From Pontibacter lucknowensis (GTDB lineage: Bacteria > Bacteroidota > Bacteroidia > Cytophagales > Hymenobacteraceae): a DNA stretch of 64,000 nucleotides. The stretch covers positions 248,001-312,000 of the forward strand of contig NZ_FTNM01000002.1 in NCBI RefSeq assembly GCF_900156415.1, given 5' to 3'. Made by a program: the position numbers and the translations under genes. This document shows, one piece after another, positions 34,101 through 42,609 of this stretch (its first letter is position 1; each line of letters opens with the position of its first letter). The notes below the pieces were generated by a model. It had not been told where the DNA came from and did not search any database. It was given only the letters and a program-made list of their open reading frames with translations.

Positions 34101-36991
34101 ACGACGACTACCTGCCCAAAGGTCGTGTAGGCTGGCGACTCGACAGCACCTTCACGCAAAAGCCTGTCATGGCCGTGCTACACAAGGCTGGTCAGCCCGA
34201 CTCCGCCCGACTCTACAGTGGGAATAACATCCTGATGACAGGTATACCGATCGGCAAATACCGGCTGGCTCTCCTGTTTCCGGATAGTAGCTACGTGGCA
34301 ACCGACCTGCAGGTGCAGGCAAACGGACAGGTGCAGCTATACCTGTCGCAAGCCGCGCACAAGTCAGCAGACAGGTATAGCCAGACCTTGCAGCAATTGA
34401 TCAGCAGAAGGATCCGAGAAGCCCAGCGAGGAGTAAGTATAGAGGTGCAGCAGCAAGTGATCCGGCAAATGCGCAACGACAGTTACACCTCCGGTCTGCA
34501 CGAATACAGCGCCACTGTTTCAGGTATAGTCGTAGATGCGGGATCAGGCACGCCGCTGCCAGGCGTGGCGGTGCTGGTAAAAGGGACGCGCATCGGTACG
34601 GCTACCGATGCAAACGGATACTACCAACTCGGTGTGCCTTCCAATGCTGTGCTGGTGTTTCGCTATATTGGGTATACAACATCAGAAGTAGCTACAGAGG
34701 GCAGGAGGATTGTAGACGCTTCTCTTAGTGCTGATATGCAACAGCTTTCGGAAGTGGTGGTGGTAGGCTATGGTGCGCAGGAGCAGCGACATATGGCTAG
34801 GACGTCTGTAACGGTAGTGCAAGGAAGAGCCGCTGGAATCCAGATCAGAGGCAGTGCCACTGTCCAAAGCGCCAATTCACCTCTTATAATAGTGAATGGT
34901 TTGCCTTACAGCGGCGAACTGTCCGACCTGGATCCGGCTATGATCGCTTCTATGAAAAAACTGGATGCAGCGGCGGGAGAGGCATTATATGGCTCCAGGG
35001 CGGCTGGTGGTGTGATCATCATTGGCAGCAAAAGTCCAGAAGGGCTTACGGCGGCACTGCCCGTGGACGAAGCCGGTGCTATCCGTGAAAACTTCTCCGA
35101 CTACGCTTTCTGGCAGCCGCGCCTGCTAACAGACCGCAAGGGGCAGGTAAGTTTCCCTGTTACTTTTCCGGGCGATATTACCGGCTGGAACACCTACGTG
35201 CTGGGCATGGATGGCAAGAAGCGCACGGGGATCTACAGCACCAGCATCAAGTCCTTTAAGGCGATGATGGCTACGCTGGCAATGCCGCGCTTTCTGGTGG
35301 AAGGCGACAAAACGCAGGTCATCGGCAAGGCGCTCAATTACCTGCCGGACTCTTCCAATATCAGTACCCGCTTTGAGGTGGCAGGAAAGCCGGTGCGCGA
35401 GAGCCAGATCCTGCTGAAGCGTGCCCACACCGACACGCTCACCTTCACTGCTCCGTCTGTCGCACCTGACTCCGTGGAGGTGCTCTTTGCCCTGCGGTCA
35501 GCTGAAGGAATGGCTGATGGCGAACGGCGCCACATCCGGGTATACCCCAAAGGCACCGAAGAAACCATTGGACATTTCCTGGCTTTGCACGCTGACACGA
35601 CGGTAACCCTGAATTTTGATCCGGCAAAAGGACCCGTGAAACTACACGCGAAGGGCAATCTGCTGGAGGTGATGCTGGAAGAGATCGACTACCTGCACAA
35701 ATATGAATACTGGTGCAGTGAGCAGGCAGCCTCCAAACTAAAAGGACTGCTGCTGGAAAAGCGTATTCGGGAACAGCTGGGGGAGAAGTTCACACACGAG
35801 CGCATGGTGCGCCGCTTGGTCCGTCACCTCGAAAAGACCCAGCTGCCGGAAGGCGCCTGGACCTGGTGGCAGTCCGGTCCGGCCTATACCTGGATTACGA
35901 GCCATGTGGCAGAGGCCCTGTCGCTGGCCAAAGCAGAAGGCTACGCTCCGAAGTATGACGAGCAGAAGCTGCTGGACTTTATGGTCTACCGGCTGGAGCA
36001 GGCCCGCTTCACTGACAAACTGATGATGCTCGAAACCCTGCACAGGCTGCAAGCCAAAGTGGATTATAACCGCTACGTGGAGGAGCTTTCTAAGCGGGAC
36101 AGACTATCATTGGAGGAGCAGCTGCGCCTTACCCGCATGCGCCAGTTGCTCAAGCTGGAAGCGCCGCTCGATACGCTTCAGAAGTACAAGCAAGTAACCA
36201 CACTTGGCGGTCTGCACTGGGGTGAGAACAGGTATAGTCTCTTTAATAACCACATCTCCAACACCCTGCTGGCCTACGATATTCTGAAAGCGGCCGGTGG
36301 CCACGAGCAGGACCTGACCAGCATACGCGCCTTCCTGCTGAGCGAACGCCGCAACGGCCGCTGGCGCAATACCTACGAGTCGGCCCGCATCCTGGAGACA
36401 CTGCTGCCTGACCTGCTAAATAAGGAAGAAGGAAGTAAGCCACAGCTGCAGAATAGCCTGGAGCTCACGGGGCCATTGCGACTGGAGGCAACCGATTTTC
36501 CGCTGGATACTACCTTCCTGCCGGGACAGCCTTTGGTTATCCGCAAAACTGGCAAGCTCCCACTATACCTGACCGCTTACCAGACCCACTGGAATGCCAG
36601 CCCGGAGCCGGTGCAGAAAGACTTTGTGGTGTCGACTTCTTTTAAAGGTATAGTCAGCCAGGCCACCCTGAAGGCGGGCAAACCTGTCGAACTGGTGGTG
36701 GAGGTGGAAGCTAAGGCCGATGCCGACTACGTACTGATCGAAGTGCCTGTACCTGCCGGCTGCTCTTACGACGGGAAAAAAGGCAGAGGCCCCTACGAAG
36801 TGCACCGCGAATACTTCCGGAACAAAGTCGCCATCTTCGCTGACCGTTTGCCCAAGGGCAAGCATACCTATACCATCCAACTGCTGCCGCGCTACAATGG
36901 CACCTATACCGTCAATCCAGCAAAGGCAGAGTTGATGTACTTTCCTGTGTTTTATGGCCGCACGGGGATGAAAGGTGTCATCATTGAGTAG
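31175..36991 (+). CDS. Alpha-2-macroglobulin with SusC-type regulatory and plug segment
   Basis: 1938 residues. Residues 1-20 are a signal peptide (LPLLLLFSLLSIQAFAQ). An MG2 domain is marked by NKPLYQPGDTVRYKAYV at 242-256; more macroglobulin-like repeats follow. At about 1112-1190 lies a carboxypeptidase-regulatory-like domain (VSGIVVDAGSGTPLPGVAV...GTATDANGYYQL). At about 1195-1287 comes a TonB-receptor plug-like segment with the SusC mark LSEVVVVGYGAQ and LIIVNGLPYSGEL. The A2M domain resumes at about 1303 (IRENFSDYAFWQPRLL). A thioester-type motif CSEQ is at 1514-1517 in YEYWCSEQAASK, inside the helical TED-like region. No beta-barrel follows the plug. The protein likely traps proteases or substrates in the periplasm or on the surface. 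It is monocistronic. Confidence 0.85.
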   Translation: MLRQLPLLLLFSLLSIQAFAQGRLAKSQLRSPYTYIYRITDEQALTIYEKGPDVVKSNFFHTVVDSFAIGKTYTKPLPQGHYLYMHAQGPDLVYWLETKSKLQAKLLHLQPELALLVHDSLGQLVTDAEVMAGKQRVPLDSKTNTYRLKKGPKKGIVSVSHSGLTFYEELAPQQHQYHYKPKWWQRLINTWPIYYTWRPFRDVYRTIRWGEPQGWIRSIASIFDEEYRLDKTEKYKGYLVTNKPLYQPGDTVRYKAYVVNQNGRPVQYKAQLMLNGYNIRRKKMGVLAPYRKGAYEGWFVLHDSLNLRLDASYTLSLERTNKREDALVRHSFTYEDYELKENKYTLRLAHEEHQAGVENQVHVRGTDANGLNLLDARVEVVVLTRQVFGSREQQVFVPDTLWKHSQSLEAAGETSISIPATAFPKASLRYQVRTDFLNSSNERSFQSAEASYTYLPGQLKLSLSQDSLLAQYLEGDKPMPHQAKLTAVDAKGNKVLEQQVQLPYRLPVNPYVRRYMLQTAEHEETLALNPVNALVQANTDRSNDSLYFVLDNPRRLPYWYFVYRGDKLVEQGRGRERELRYTRALRGDDTYFVTLRYMWGGEIRSDEKVAPHRRYTLNLEVEAPQVVYPGQQSDLTVTVRDAKGKPVPNADLTAYAITSKFTAQGVPTLPSWDRYKGRKPYQKLRLNNEAKATTQLMDWNAWSRRMGLDSIAYYNFLYPKQGIFTEYSLSRDSLTQFSPFVVDSGRVVPVHVVYLDRVPVYFSGTDVMPAYSFAADSGYHTIMMRTADKLVTLDSVYLRPYHKLVLSADLTPGTAPYAKEAERKDYLSTRERNNLYGYLLQVEQNFGRDLAYLKQGRRVLRVEDNPARSNHYYSATKSVLAGPFSPGYLQFTRYNRFNTSFELEAGYTYTFERELLKMRERKLLPDHVHLGNWNKKERNPVPLYDKASTEQQLQQEWEELQHQFWLQKAFGNNPLYDDYLPKGRVGWRLDSTFTQKPVMAVLHKAGQPDSARLYSGNNILMTGIPIGKYRLALLFPDSSYVATDLQVQANGQVQLYLSQAAHKSADRYSQTLQQLISRRIREAQRGVSIEVQQQVIRQMRNDSYTSGLHEYSATVSGIVVDAGSGTPLPGVAVLVKGTRIGTATDANGYYQLGVPSNAVLVFRYIGYTTSEVATEGRRIVDASLSADMQQLSEVVVVGYGAQEQRHMARTSVTVVQGRAAGIQIRGSATVQSANSPLIIVNGLPYSGELSDLDPAMIASMKKLDAAAGEALYGSRAAGGVIIIGSKSPEGLTAALPVDEAGAIRENFSDYAFWQPRLLTDRKGQVSFPVTFPGDITGWNTYVLGMDGKKRTGIYSTSIKSFKAMMATLAMPRFLVEGDKTQVIGKALNYLPDSSNISTRFEVAGKPVRESQILLKRAHTDTLTFTAPSVAPDSVEVLFALRSAEGMADGERRHIRVYPKGTEETIGHFLALHADTTVTLNFDPAKGPVKLHAKGNLLEVMLEEIDYLHKYEYWCSEQAASKLKGLLLEKRIREQLGEKFTHERMVRRLVRHLEKTQLPEGAWTWWQSGPAYTWITSHVAEALSLAKAEGYAPKYDEQKLLDFMVYRLEQARFTDKLMMLETLHRLQAKVDYNRYVEELSKRDRLSLEEQLRLTRMRQLLKLEAPLDTLQKYKQVTTLGGLHWGENRYSLFNNHISNTLLAYDILKAAGGHEQDLTSIRAFLLSERRNGRWRNTYESARILETLLPDLLNKEEGSKPQLQNSLELTGPLRLEATDFPLDTTFLPGQPLVIRKTGKLPLYLTAYQTHWNASPEPVQKDFVVSTSFKGIVSQATLKAGKPVELVVEVEAKADADYVLIEVPVPAGCSYDGKKGRGPYEVHREYFRNKVAIFADRLPKGKHTYTIQLLPRYNGTYTVNPAKAELMYFPVFYGRTGMKGVIIE

Positions 36992-37357
36992 CCCCGGACA
37001 GATACGCTGCATGCCGTTGATTTTTTCTAGGATGCGCCTGCAGGGATCTTGAGCAGGTATAAGTTTATAAACCTGTCTGTTAGGGGTTTAGACTTGTATA
37101 GGGGTGCGTTTAGGCCTCAAGAGGCCTGTTTTTGGACATTGTTAAAATATTGTTAAAATTTTTGTAATGTTATATTGTGATTTATAATAATGTCGCATAA
37201 ATTGCACTATGCAGTTTAAGTAGAAAACGCATACGTAATTCTTTACTATACAAAATACACAAGCATTGATTTGAACTAAAGTGTATGCTTTTGGGCTTTA
37301 TAATCCGAATGGCATGCTTCTTGGGAAGAATCAGCAAAAACGTTTAACTTTTAGCCA
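36992..37357. other. Intergenic stretch before the small membrane protein
   Basis: About 366 nt, AT-rich around 37140-37200, with no gene or clear hairpin found. A GGTATA motif lies at 37047-37052. Confidence 0.6.
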
Positions 37358-37603
37358 ATGTTAGATATCATCAATTTTATTGCGCTCGCCGGCATCTTCA
37401 ACATCTGTTTTTTCTGGTATGCATCTACCAAAATGAAAACAAAGCCTGACCCGGTGAAGACGCTTGTTGTATCCTTTGTATTTTCCATTCCCCTCAGTTT
37501 TCTGTTGATCGCCGTGTATACCACAATGCTGCTTTACGCTGCTAAGATCGGTGCCAGTGAAGATGCCATGTGGGAGTATATGGAGCAGGAAGAATTGCAG
37601 TAG
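37358..37603 (+). CDS. Small membrane protein of unknown function
   Basis: 81 residues with two predicted transmembrane helices (IINFIALAGIFNICFFWYAS and LVVSFVFSIPLSFLLIAVYTTMLLYAA) joined by a short basic loop (TKMKTKPDPVK) and ending in an acidic tail (EDAMWEYMEQEELQ). I do not recognise the family. The strong terminator after it supports a real transcription unit. It is not linked to the neighbouring genes. Confidence 0.6.
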   Translation: MLDIINFIALAGIFNICFFWYASTKMKTKPDPVKTLVVSFVFSIPLSFLLIAVYTTMLLYAAKIGASEDAMWEYMEQEELQ

Positions 37604-37639
37604 TATCCACAGGTATAGCCTCGGCTAACCTGTTTTCTT

Positions 37640-37686
37640 AAACGCATCGCGGGCACCTGTCAAAAGCAGGTGCCCGCGATGCGTTT
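37640..37686. terminator. Bidirectional terminator with 20-nt perfect stem
   Basis: Arms AAACGCATCGCGGGCACCTG (37640-37659) and its exact complement at 37667-37686, loop of 7 nt. Confidence 0.9.
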
Positions 37687-37859
37687 ATGGCTAATGCTTT
37701 GTCCCTGGCTGTACAGGCATTTTCCCACGAAGGGAAAAGTCGTTTCATTCTGATAAATTTTGAGGTTGTTGCGCGAGTTACTGCAGTTGAAGCAAGCAGA
37801 GGTTCAGTTTTTTTAGCATAACCTCCATCAGAATAAGACACCGTATTTGCCGCTCAGCT

Positions 37860-39215
37860 CTAATCCAGGATCCGCAGCTCGTCGCGGCTGATCAGTGTAG
37901 TACCGGCATAGCGTCCTTCCCGCGGGCCATTCTCAAGTTTTAGCACACCCCGCGGACAAACATGCGCGCAGATACCACAGCCCACACAAGCTGCCCGGAT
38001 GATCGGCTCGCCCTGCTGCGCATACCAGCGCACATCAATGCCCATTTCGCAGTAAGTGGAACAGTTGCCGCAGGAGATGCACTGTCCGCCATTGGTGGTG
38101 ATGCGGAAGCGGGAGAAGTGCTTTTGTAGCAGCCCCAAGTAAGCAGCCATCGGGCATCCGAAGCGGCACCACACCCGGTTGCCCATCAGCGGGTAAAAGC
38201 CTACGCCTACCACGCCCGAAAACATGGCCCCGATAAAGAACCCGTATGTTTGGGCAAAACCGCCCGACAGATCACCGAGCAAACGGCCTTCGCTCCAAGA
38301 ATTGATCCAAAGGAAAAGGGTAGTGAGAATAACAAAGCCCAGAATCGGGTAGATGATCGCCACTTCCCAGCGCCAGGCCTTGCGGCTTTTGTCGGAGAGG
38401 TGCCGGTAAGGGTCGCCGGCGGTTTCGGCCAGTCCGCCGCAGCCGCACACCCAGGAGCAGTACCAGCGCTTGCCATAGAAGTAGGTGAGCACGGGCGTGG
38501 CCAGAAAGGAAAAGACCGCTCCCCAGAAAATCATAAATACACCCAAAGCGGCACCGTCCCGCACCAGGTATTCCATGGTACTCGGGAAGAGGTAGTCATA
38601 CTTGAGCGGCCAGAAATAGCTGAAGTAATATTCCGGTTGGTTGAGCATCAGCAGCAGGCCCGGCAGCAGAAAGGCAAAACCCAGCTGAAAGAACATCACC
38701 GAAATAGTCCGGATGATGTGGTAGCGGCTGTTGCGGTACTTGAGCAGGGCGTATACCCCCATGATCAGCACAGCCAGGGTATAGAAAGTGCCGTAGAGGA
38801 ACCACTGGTCGCTGGGGCGATTGCGCAGCCACTGGCTCAAAGGCTCCATGGCCTGAATCAAACCCTGCAGGGTATCCGGGAACCAGTAGAGCAGCACATA
38901 AAAACCGGTAAGCACAAAGCCGATGACCCAGGCCGAAGCCCCACGTGATGTAGCCTCCTGTTGCCAGAGCCCGTGGTTTTGTTCGGCAGGTGACTTGCGT
39001 CGTCGGCTCTGCCAGATGTAAAGCAAAGCGCCGACAGTGAAGACTGCCGTGCCTCCCAATCCGGTGAAAACAGGCGAGAGGTAATCAGCCCCCACGGCAG
39101 CTACCAGTATACCCAGCAGACCGATGCTGATGAGTACCAGCCCCACCATTTTCACGACATTCTGTGAGGTGGTAGAAGGAGTAGTGGCAGTTTGGGAAAT
39201 GACGGCAGTAGGCAT
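37860..39215 (-). CDS. Membrane polyferredoxin (NapH/NosR-like 4Fe-4S protein)
   Basis: 451 residues with about seven transmembrane helices. Cysteine motifs appear in two kinds. First come the NapH/NosR/CcoG-type membrane motifs WYCSWVCGCGG and VWCRFGCPMAAY; then a C-terminal di-cluster ferredoxin: CISCGNCSTYCEMG and CVGCGICAHVCPRG. It should carry electrons across or along the inner membrane. The next gene, 15 nt downstream of its stop on the reading order's upstream side, encodes an FAD oxidoreductase, so the two probably form one electron-transfer unit. The final acceptor is unknown. Confidence 0.85.
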   Translation of the reverse strand: MPTAVISQTATTPSTTSQNVVKMVGLVLISIGLLGILVAAVGADYLSPVFTGLGGTAVFTVGALLYIWQSRRRKSPAEQNHGLWQQEATSRGASAWVIGFVLTGFYVLLYWFPDTLQGLIQAMEPLSQWLRNRPSDQWFLYGTFYTLAVLIMGVYALLKYRNSRYHIIRTISVMFFQLGFAFLLPGLLLMLNQPEYYFSYFWPLKYDYLFPSTMEYLVRDGAALGVFMIFWGAVFSFLATPVLTYFYGKRWYCSWVCGCGGLAETAGDPYRHLSDKSRKAWRWEVAIIYPILGFVILTTLFLWINSWSEGRLLGDLSGGFAQTYGFFIGAMFSGVVGVGFYPLMGNRVWCRFGCPMAAYLGLLQKHFSRFRITTNGGQCISCGNCSTYCEMGIDVRWYAQQGEPIIRAACVGCGICAHVCPRGVLKLENGPREGRYAGTTLISRDELRILD

Positions 39216-39230
39216 CTGTAGTATCAGTAA

Positions 39231-40610
39231 TTAACAGGAAGTAGAGTCAGAAAACAGCCCGAAGCGCTGGCGCAGTTCCCACCATGTGCTGTGTTTGACG
39301 GGCGGCTGCCGGTCCGGGAAGCGAGTGTAGTACTGGCGGAGGAGTTCTTCTTCGTAACGCTGGAAAAACTCCGGATCGAAGTTAACGGCAGGAAGTTCCT
39401 GCATGACTTGGTGCAAGGTATAGCCCTGCTGCAGCCAGTGATGGCACAGGTCGTGGCGATAGCGGACGCCGAGTAGGTTTATACCTAAAAGCTTATCTGT
39501 TGCCTTGTCGTAGAGCAGTCGGATGGCCTTTGTTGCCTTTGCATTTTGCCAGTAAAGCGACTCCTGCTGCTCCGTGAAAACGGCGGGTACTGTACCATAG
39601 GTCTGGTATTCAATATCAAAAAACTTGGCGGAGTTGAACCACGGTCCACGCTGGTAAGGCTTTCGGTCGCCGAGCAGGGTGGAGGCCAGCGCCTCAGCAT
39701 GCAGACGGGCCGTGTACCAGAGTTGCTCCATCATCGGCTGGCCCGGAGCGGGATTGCGGAACTGGGCGCAGTCGCTGAGGGCGTATACATCGGGCTGGCT
39801 CGTCTCAAAAAACTCGTTCACCAGTATACCCTTTTCTGTCTCTATACCTGCGCCCTTAAGGAAATCAACATTCGGTTTCACTCCTGTGGTGATGCCCACA
39901 AACTGGCAGGGCAGCTCTTTGCCGCTGCGCGTGTGTATAGCACGTACCCGGCCAGCTTCATCAGCCAGGATTTCCTGCAGTTCTTCCTGTAGCAACAGCT
40001 CAATGCCGTGCTGCCGGATGTGGTCGGTCACGAGCCGGGCCTCCTCTTCGGGCAGCACATTGTGCCAGTACAGTTTATCCCGTATCAGCATGGTGACAGC
40101 AATGCCGCGGCTCCGGAGCATCTCGGCCATCTCCACCCCAATCAATCCTCCGCCTATGATTACAGCCTGCTGTATACCTGCCGTGTTGGCTTCCATCAGC
40201 TCCAGGTCCTGCAGCGACACGAGGCCCTGGACGCCTTTCAGGGTTTGGCCGGGCCAGTCGTAATAAGCGGCGCTGGAGCCCGTGGCCAGTACCAGTTTGT
40301 CGTAGTGCAGGGGAGGTCCATTGCGGAGCACGAGCTTTTTGTGACTTGTTTCTACCCGCTCTACATAGTCGTGCACCAGCTCTATTTTCTGCTCCTGCCA
40401 GTACCAGTAGGCGTAAGGCACAATATCCTGGAAGCGCATGTGGCCCATGTACACGTACATCAGCGCAGTGCGCGAAAAGTGCAGTTGCGACTCCGCCGAC
40501 ACGATGGTGATGCGACAGGCGCTCCGCTTCCGCACACGCTGTGCCAGGGTGACGCCCGCAATGCCGTTGCCGATGATAACTAAGTGTTCCTGTGCTTTGA
40601 TCTGGTTCAT
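39231..40610 (-). CDS. FAD/NAD(P)-dependent oxidoreductase
   Basis: 459 residues. The two dinucleotide-binding motifs are HLVIIGNGIAGVTLAQRVRK (FAD) and AVIIGGGLIGVEMAEMLRSRG (NADH). YDKLVLATGSSA and PDVYALSDCAQF complete the pattern of NirB/rubredoxin reductase-like flavoproteins. A long C-terminal extension contains the basic segment QYYTRFPDRQPPVKHSTWWELRQRFGLF, not found in the short reductases. It is the upstream gene of the operon with the polyferredoxin and probably feeds it electrons from NAD(P)H (inference). Confidence 0.85.
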   Translation of the reverse strand: MNQIKAQEHLVIIGNGIAGVTLAQRVRKRSACRITIVSAESQLHFSRTALMYVYMGHMRFQDIVPYAYWYWQEQKIELVHDYVERVETSHKKLVLRNGPPLHYDKLVLATGSSAAYYDWPGQTLKGVQGLVSLQDLELMEANTAGIQQAVIIGGGLIGVEMAEMLRSRGIAVTMLIRDKLYWHNVLPEEEARLVTDHIRQHGIELLLQEELQEILADEAGRVRAIHTRSGKELPCQFVGITTGVKPNVDFLKGAGIETEKGILVNEFFETSQPDVYALSDCAQFRNPAPGQPMMEQLWYTARLHAEALASTLLGDRKPYQRGPWFNSAKFFDIEYQTYGTVPAVFTEQQESLYWQNAKATKAIRLLYDKATDKLLGINLLGVRYRHDLCHHWLQQGYTLHQVMQELPAVNFDPEFFQRYEEELLRQYYTRFPDRQPPVKHSTWWELRQRFGLFSDSTSC

Positions 40611-40735
40611 CCAAAAATTCTGTGCCTCTTGGGCGGCTATACCTAGTACACCTGAAATGACTGGTCATACCTGTGATACACTGCCGCGACAGGGCAGGTA
40701 TAGCCAAAGATACGAAATTAGGACAGGCATAAAAA

Positions 40736-40766
40736 AAGGAAGGCCGGGTCATTCCCGGCCTTCCTT
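40736..40766 (-). terminator. Terminator before the small hydrophilic protein gene end
   Basis: Arms AAGGAAGGCCGGG (40736-40748) and CCCGGCCTTCCTT (40754-40766), with an A-tract at 40731-40737 giving a T-tract on the minus strand. Confidence 0.85.
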
Positions 40767-40785
40767 CTATGAAAACTATTTAAGA

Positions 40786-41019
40786 TTAGTGACTTCCGGC
40801 GCTACTGCCTACATCCTGACCACCGTCTTCTACGCTTTTACCGCCCTGACGGCCGCCAGTGCGGGGCTCGTTGCCCATGGCGCGACCTGCCTGTTCGTTC
40901 TCCTCTGAGCGCGGAATCTGCTCTGATGGATTCTTCCTGGCTGTCGGGTGGATGTTAGGCACTTTGTTGCCCTCATTTATTTTGCTTTTGTTCTGGTCTT
41001 TATTCTTATCTGCGTTCAT
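40786..41019 (-). CDS. Small hydrophilic protein of unknown function
   Basis: About 77 residues from the ATG at 41019 (MNADKNKDQNKSKINEGNK). It has no hydrophobic core: Lys, Asn and Glu dominate the first half (NADKNKDQNKSKINEG), and Gly, Gln and Ser the second (TGGRQGGKSVEDGGQDVGSSAG). It should be disordered, like bacterial stress-induced hydrophilins. It lies next to the three Arg/Tyr-rich low-complexity genes on the same side but uses lysine freely, so it is a different kind of protein. Function unknown. Confidence 0.6.
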   Translation of the reverse strand: MNADKNKDQNKSKINEGNKVPNIHPTARKNPSEQIPRSEENEQAGRAMGNEPRTGGRQGGKSVEDGGQDVGSSAGSH

Positions 41020-41082
41020 CTTCAATCTGTTTTAGTTGTATTAAGTTTTACTCTGAATTGGTCCCAAGGTTATGCCTATACC

Positions 41083-41742
41083 TTAGTAACGGTCATAATC
41101 GGGGTTGGAGCCAGTGCGGTCAGGCGGACCATAGCGACGTGGCTGTCGCTGTTCGTAGTCACGCTGACGCTCGCGCATTTCGCCGGTCATGGGGTTGTAG
41201 CGACGGTTGTAGTCCGGGTCGGAGTTGCGGTCGCCGTCATAGCCAAAGCTCAGCGATCCGGCCATGTTCCCGTAGTTCTCGTCGCGGCGATGCGGGTAGT
41301 TGTCAGGACGGTAATCGCCGTCGAAATTGCCGGATGTACGGTTGACGTAATGGTCCCCGTACTGCTGACGGCTGCTGCGCTCGCTGCTCCTTGGGTCGTT
41401 GTAGCCTGAGCGGTTGTCGCGCATACCTGCGCTGCCTCCATAGCGGCCACCAAAATCGCTGTATGCTCCCTGGCGTGAGCCGCCGCGGTAACTCTGCTGG
41501 TACTGGCGCTGGGTATAGTCGTCATTGTCCTGCAGATTGCGGCTGCGACGGTATATGTAGTCGCCCCCCTGGTCTTCGTTGTAACGATCGCGGTCTCTGT
41601 CGCCCTGACCAGAGCGGTTGTAGGTGCTGTAGTGACTGTCTTCATCCAGGCGGTAGGCGCCTCTGTACTGCGATTCGTCGTTTCGGTTATTGTCGCGTCT
41701 GTTTTCATCCCGGCGGTCCTGCCAGTTATTATATCTGTTCAT
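41083..41742 (-). CDS. Lysine-free Arg/Tyr/Asp-rich low-complexity protein A
   Basis: 219 residues, starting MNRYNNWQDRRDENRRDNNRN. By hand count it has 39 Arg and 26 Tyr, and no Lys or Cys. Gly, Asp, Asn, Ser and Gln fill the rest, and there are only three Leu. Short recurring pieces such as DRDRDRY, GGRYGG, RRYNP and RRYGPP occur, with no signal peptide and no membrane segment. It should be intrinsically disordered. It is divergent from protein B across a 129-nt shared region. I know no characterised family; a stress or condensate role is inference. Confidence 0.65.
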   Translation of the reverse strand: MNRYNNWQDRRDENRRDNNRNDESQYRGAYRLDEDSHYSTYNRSGQGDRDRDRYNEDQGGDYIYRRSRNLQDNDDYTQRQYQQSYRGGSRQGAYSDFGGRYGGSAGMRDNRSGYNDPRSSERSSRQQYGDHYVNRTSGNFDGDYRPDNYPHRRDENYGNMAGSLSFGYDGDRNSDPDYNRRYNPMTGEMRERQRDYEQRQPRRYGPPDRTGSNPDYDRY

Positions 41743-41871
41743 TTTTTATCTTGATTGGTACACCCTCTATAAACGCACATTTGGGTTGGGAGTTTACGCA
41801 GCGTCCTTAACCCAAAGCAGGGACATGCCCGTAAACAGTAGCAATAATGTATGTATTAAAACCACAATGCT
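41743..41871. promoter_or_regulatory. Shared divergent regulatory region of the low-complexity genes
   Basis: 129 nt between the starts of proteins A (minus) and B (plus). Both promoters must lie here. No clean TAnnTTTG box was found on either strand, so an alternative sigma factor is possible. Confidence 0.45.
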
Positions 41872-42543
41872 ATGAGAAACAACAGAGAAGGAAACCGCGA
41901 TAATCGTAACATGGAGCCGCGCTGGGCACACGGGCATCACCACGGCGAGAATTCAGACCGCGGCAATTACACCGTGGACTCGCACTTTAACAGCGGGTAT
42001 GGTGAGCAGGAAGACGATTACTATGATACAAGAACTTTCAACACCAACATAGATCATGAGTACGGTTCGCGCCAGGGTCGATTTCAGCCGGGCGGTGCAC
42101 AGTACAGCGGAGAGGATTTTACATCACGCAACCGCAGAGGGCAGGATAACCCCTACGGCATGAGCTATGTACCCAACGACGACTATAACTCAGGCCGACA
42201 CTATGACCCGCAGGCCGACTACAGCGACCGCGACTATGATGACATGCGCCGGCAGGGAAACAGCTGGATGCGAACAGGCATGCCGGATGAACGCTTCGGC
42301 CATGATGTAGGGCGGGGTGACCGGGATTTCAGAGGTCACTCATCTATGGGCGACTACGAGTCATACCGACGCTATGAGATGGGCAACCGACAGTATGACA
42401 ATGACTACAGCGGAGGCTTTGCAGGCCGCAACCATACGGAGGGCCGAGATCACTTCGGCGAAGATAGTTACTATAGCAACATGGACCGCTGGGGACAGAA
42501 TGACCGCCAGCGCCGCTCCGAAGACCGGCACAATCGTCATTAA
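41872..42543 (+). CDS. Lysine-free Arg/Tyr/Asp-rich low-complexity protein B
   Basis: 223 residues, starting MRNNREGNRDNRNMEPRWAHG. By hand count it has 32 Arg and 19 Tyr, and no Lys, Cys or Leu at all. A histidine run (HGHHHGE) lies near residue 20. Pieces such as SDRDYDDMRRQG, RRYEMGNRQYDNDYSGG and DRQRRSEDRHNRH show the same style as proteins A and C. No fold, signal peptide or membrane helix is visible. It is followed by its own terminator before protein C. Confidence 0.65.
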   Translation: MRNNREGNRDNRNMEPRWAHGHHHGENSDRGNYTVDSHFNSGYGEQEDDYYDTRTFNTNIDHEYGSRQGRFQPGGAQYSGEDFTSRNRRGQDNPYGMSYVPNDDYNSGRHYDPQADYSDRDYDDMRRQGNSWMRTGMPDERFGHDVGRGDRDFRGHSSMGDYESYRRYEMGNRQYDNDYSGGFAGRNHTEGRDHFGEDSYYSNMDRWGQNDRQRRSEDRHNRH

Positions 42544-42556
42544 TATGTAAAATCAA

Positions 42557-42589
42557 ACAGCCGCAGGGGAGAGTGTCCTCTGCGGCTGT
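42557..42589 (+). terminator. Terminator between proteins B and C
   Basis: 14-nt arms ACAGCCGCAGGGGA (42557-42570) and TCCTCTGCGGCTGT (42576-42589), one mismatch, followed by CATTTT. Confidence 0.8.
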
Positions 42590-42609
42590 CATTTTAAAAA
42601 AGCAAAAAC

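Noticed and set aside
37638..37841. 67-codon minus-strand frame next to the polyferredoxin gene
   Set aside because: It runs through the perfect terminator stem, and nothing about its sequence supports a gene.
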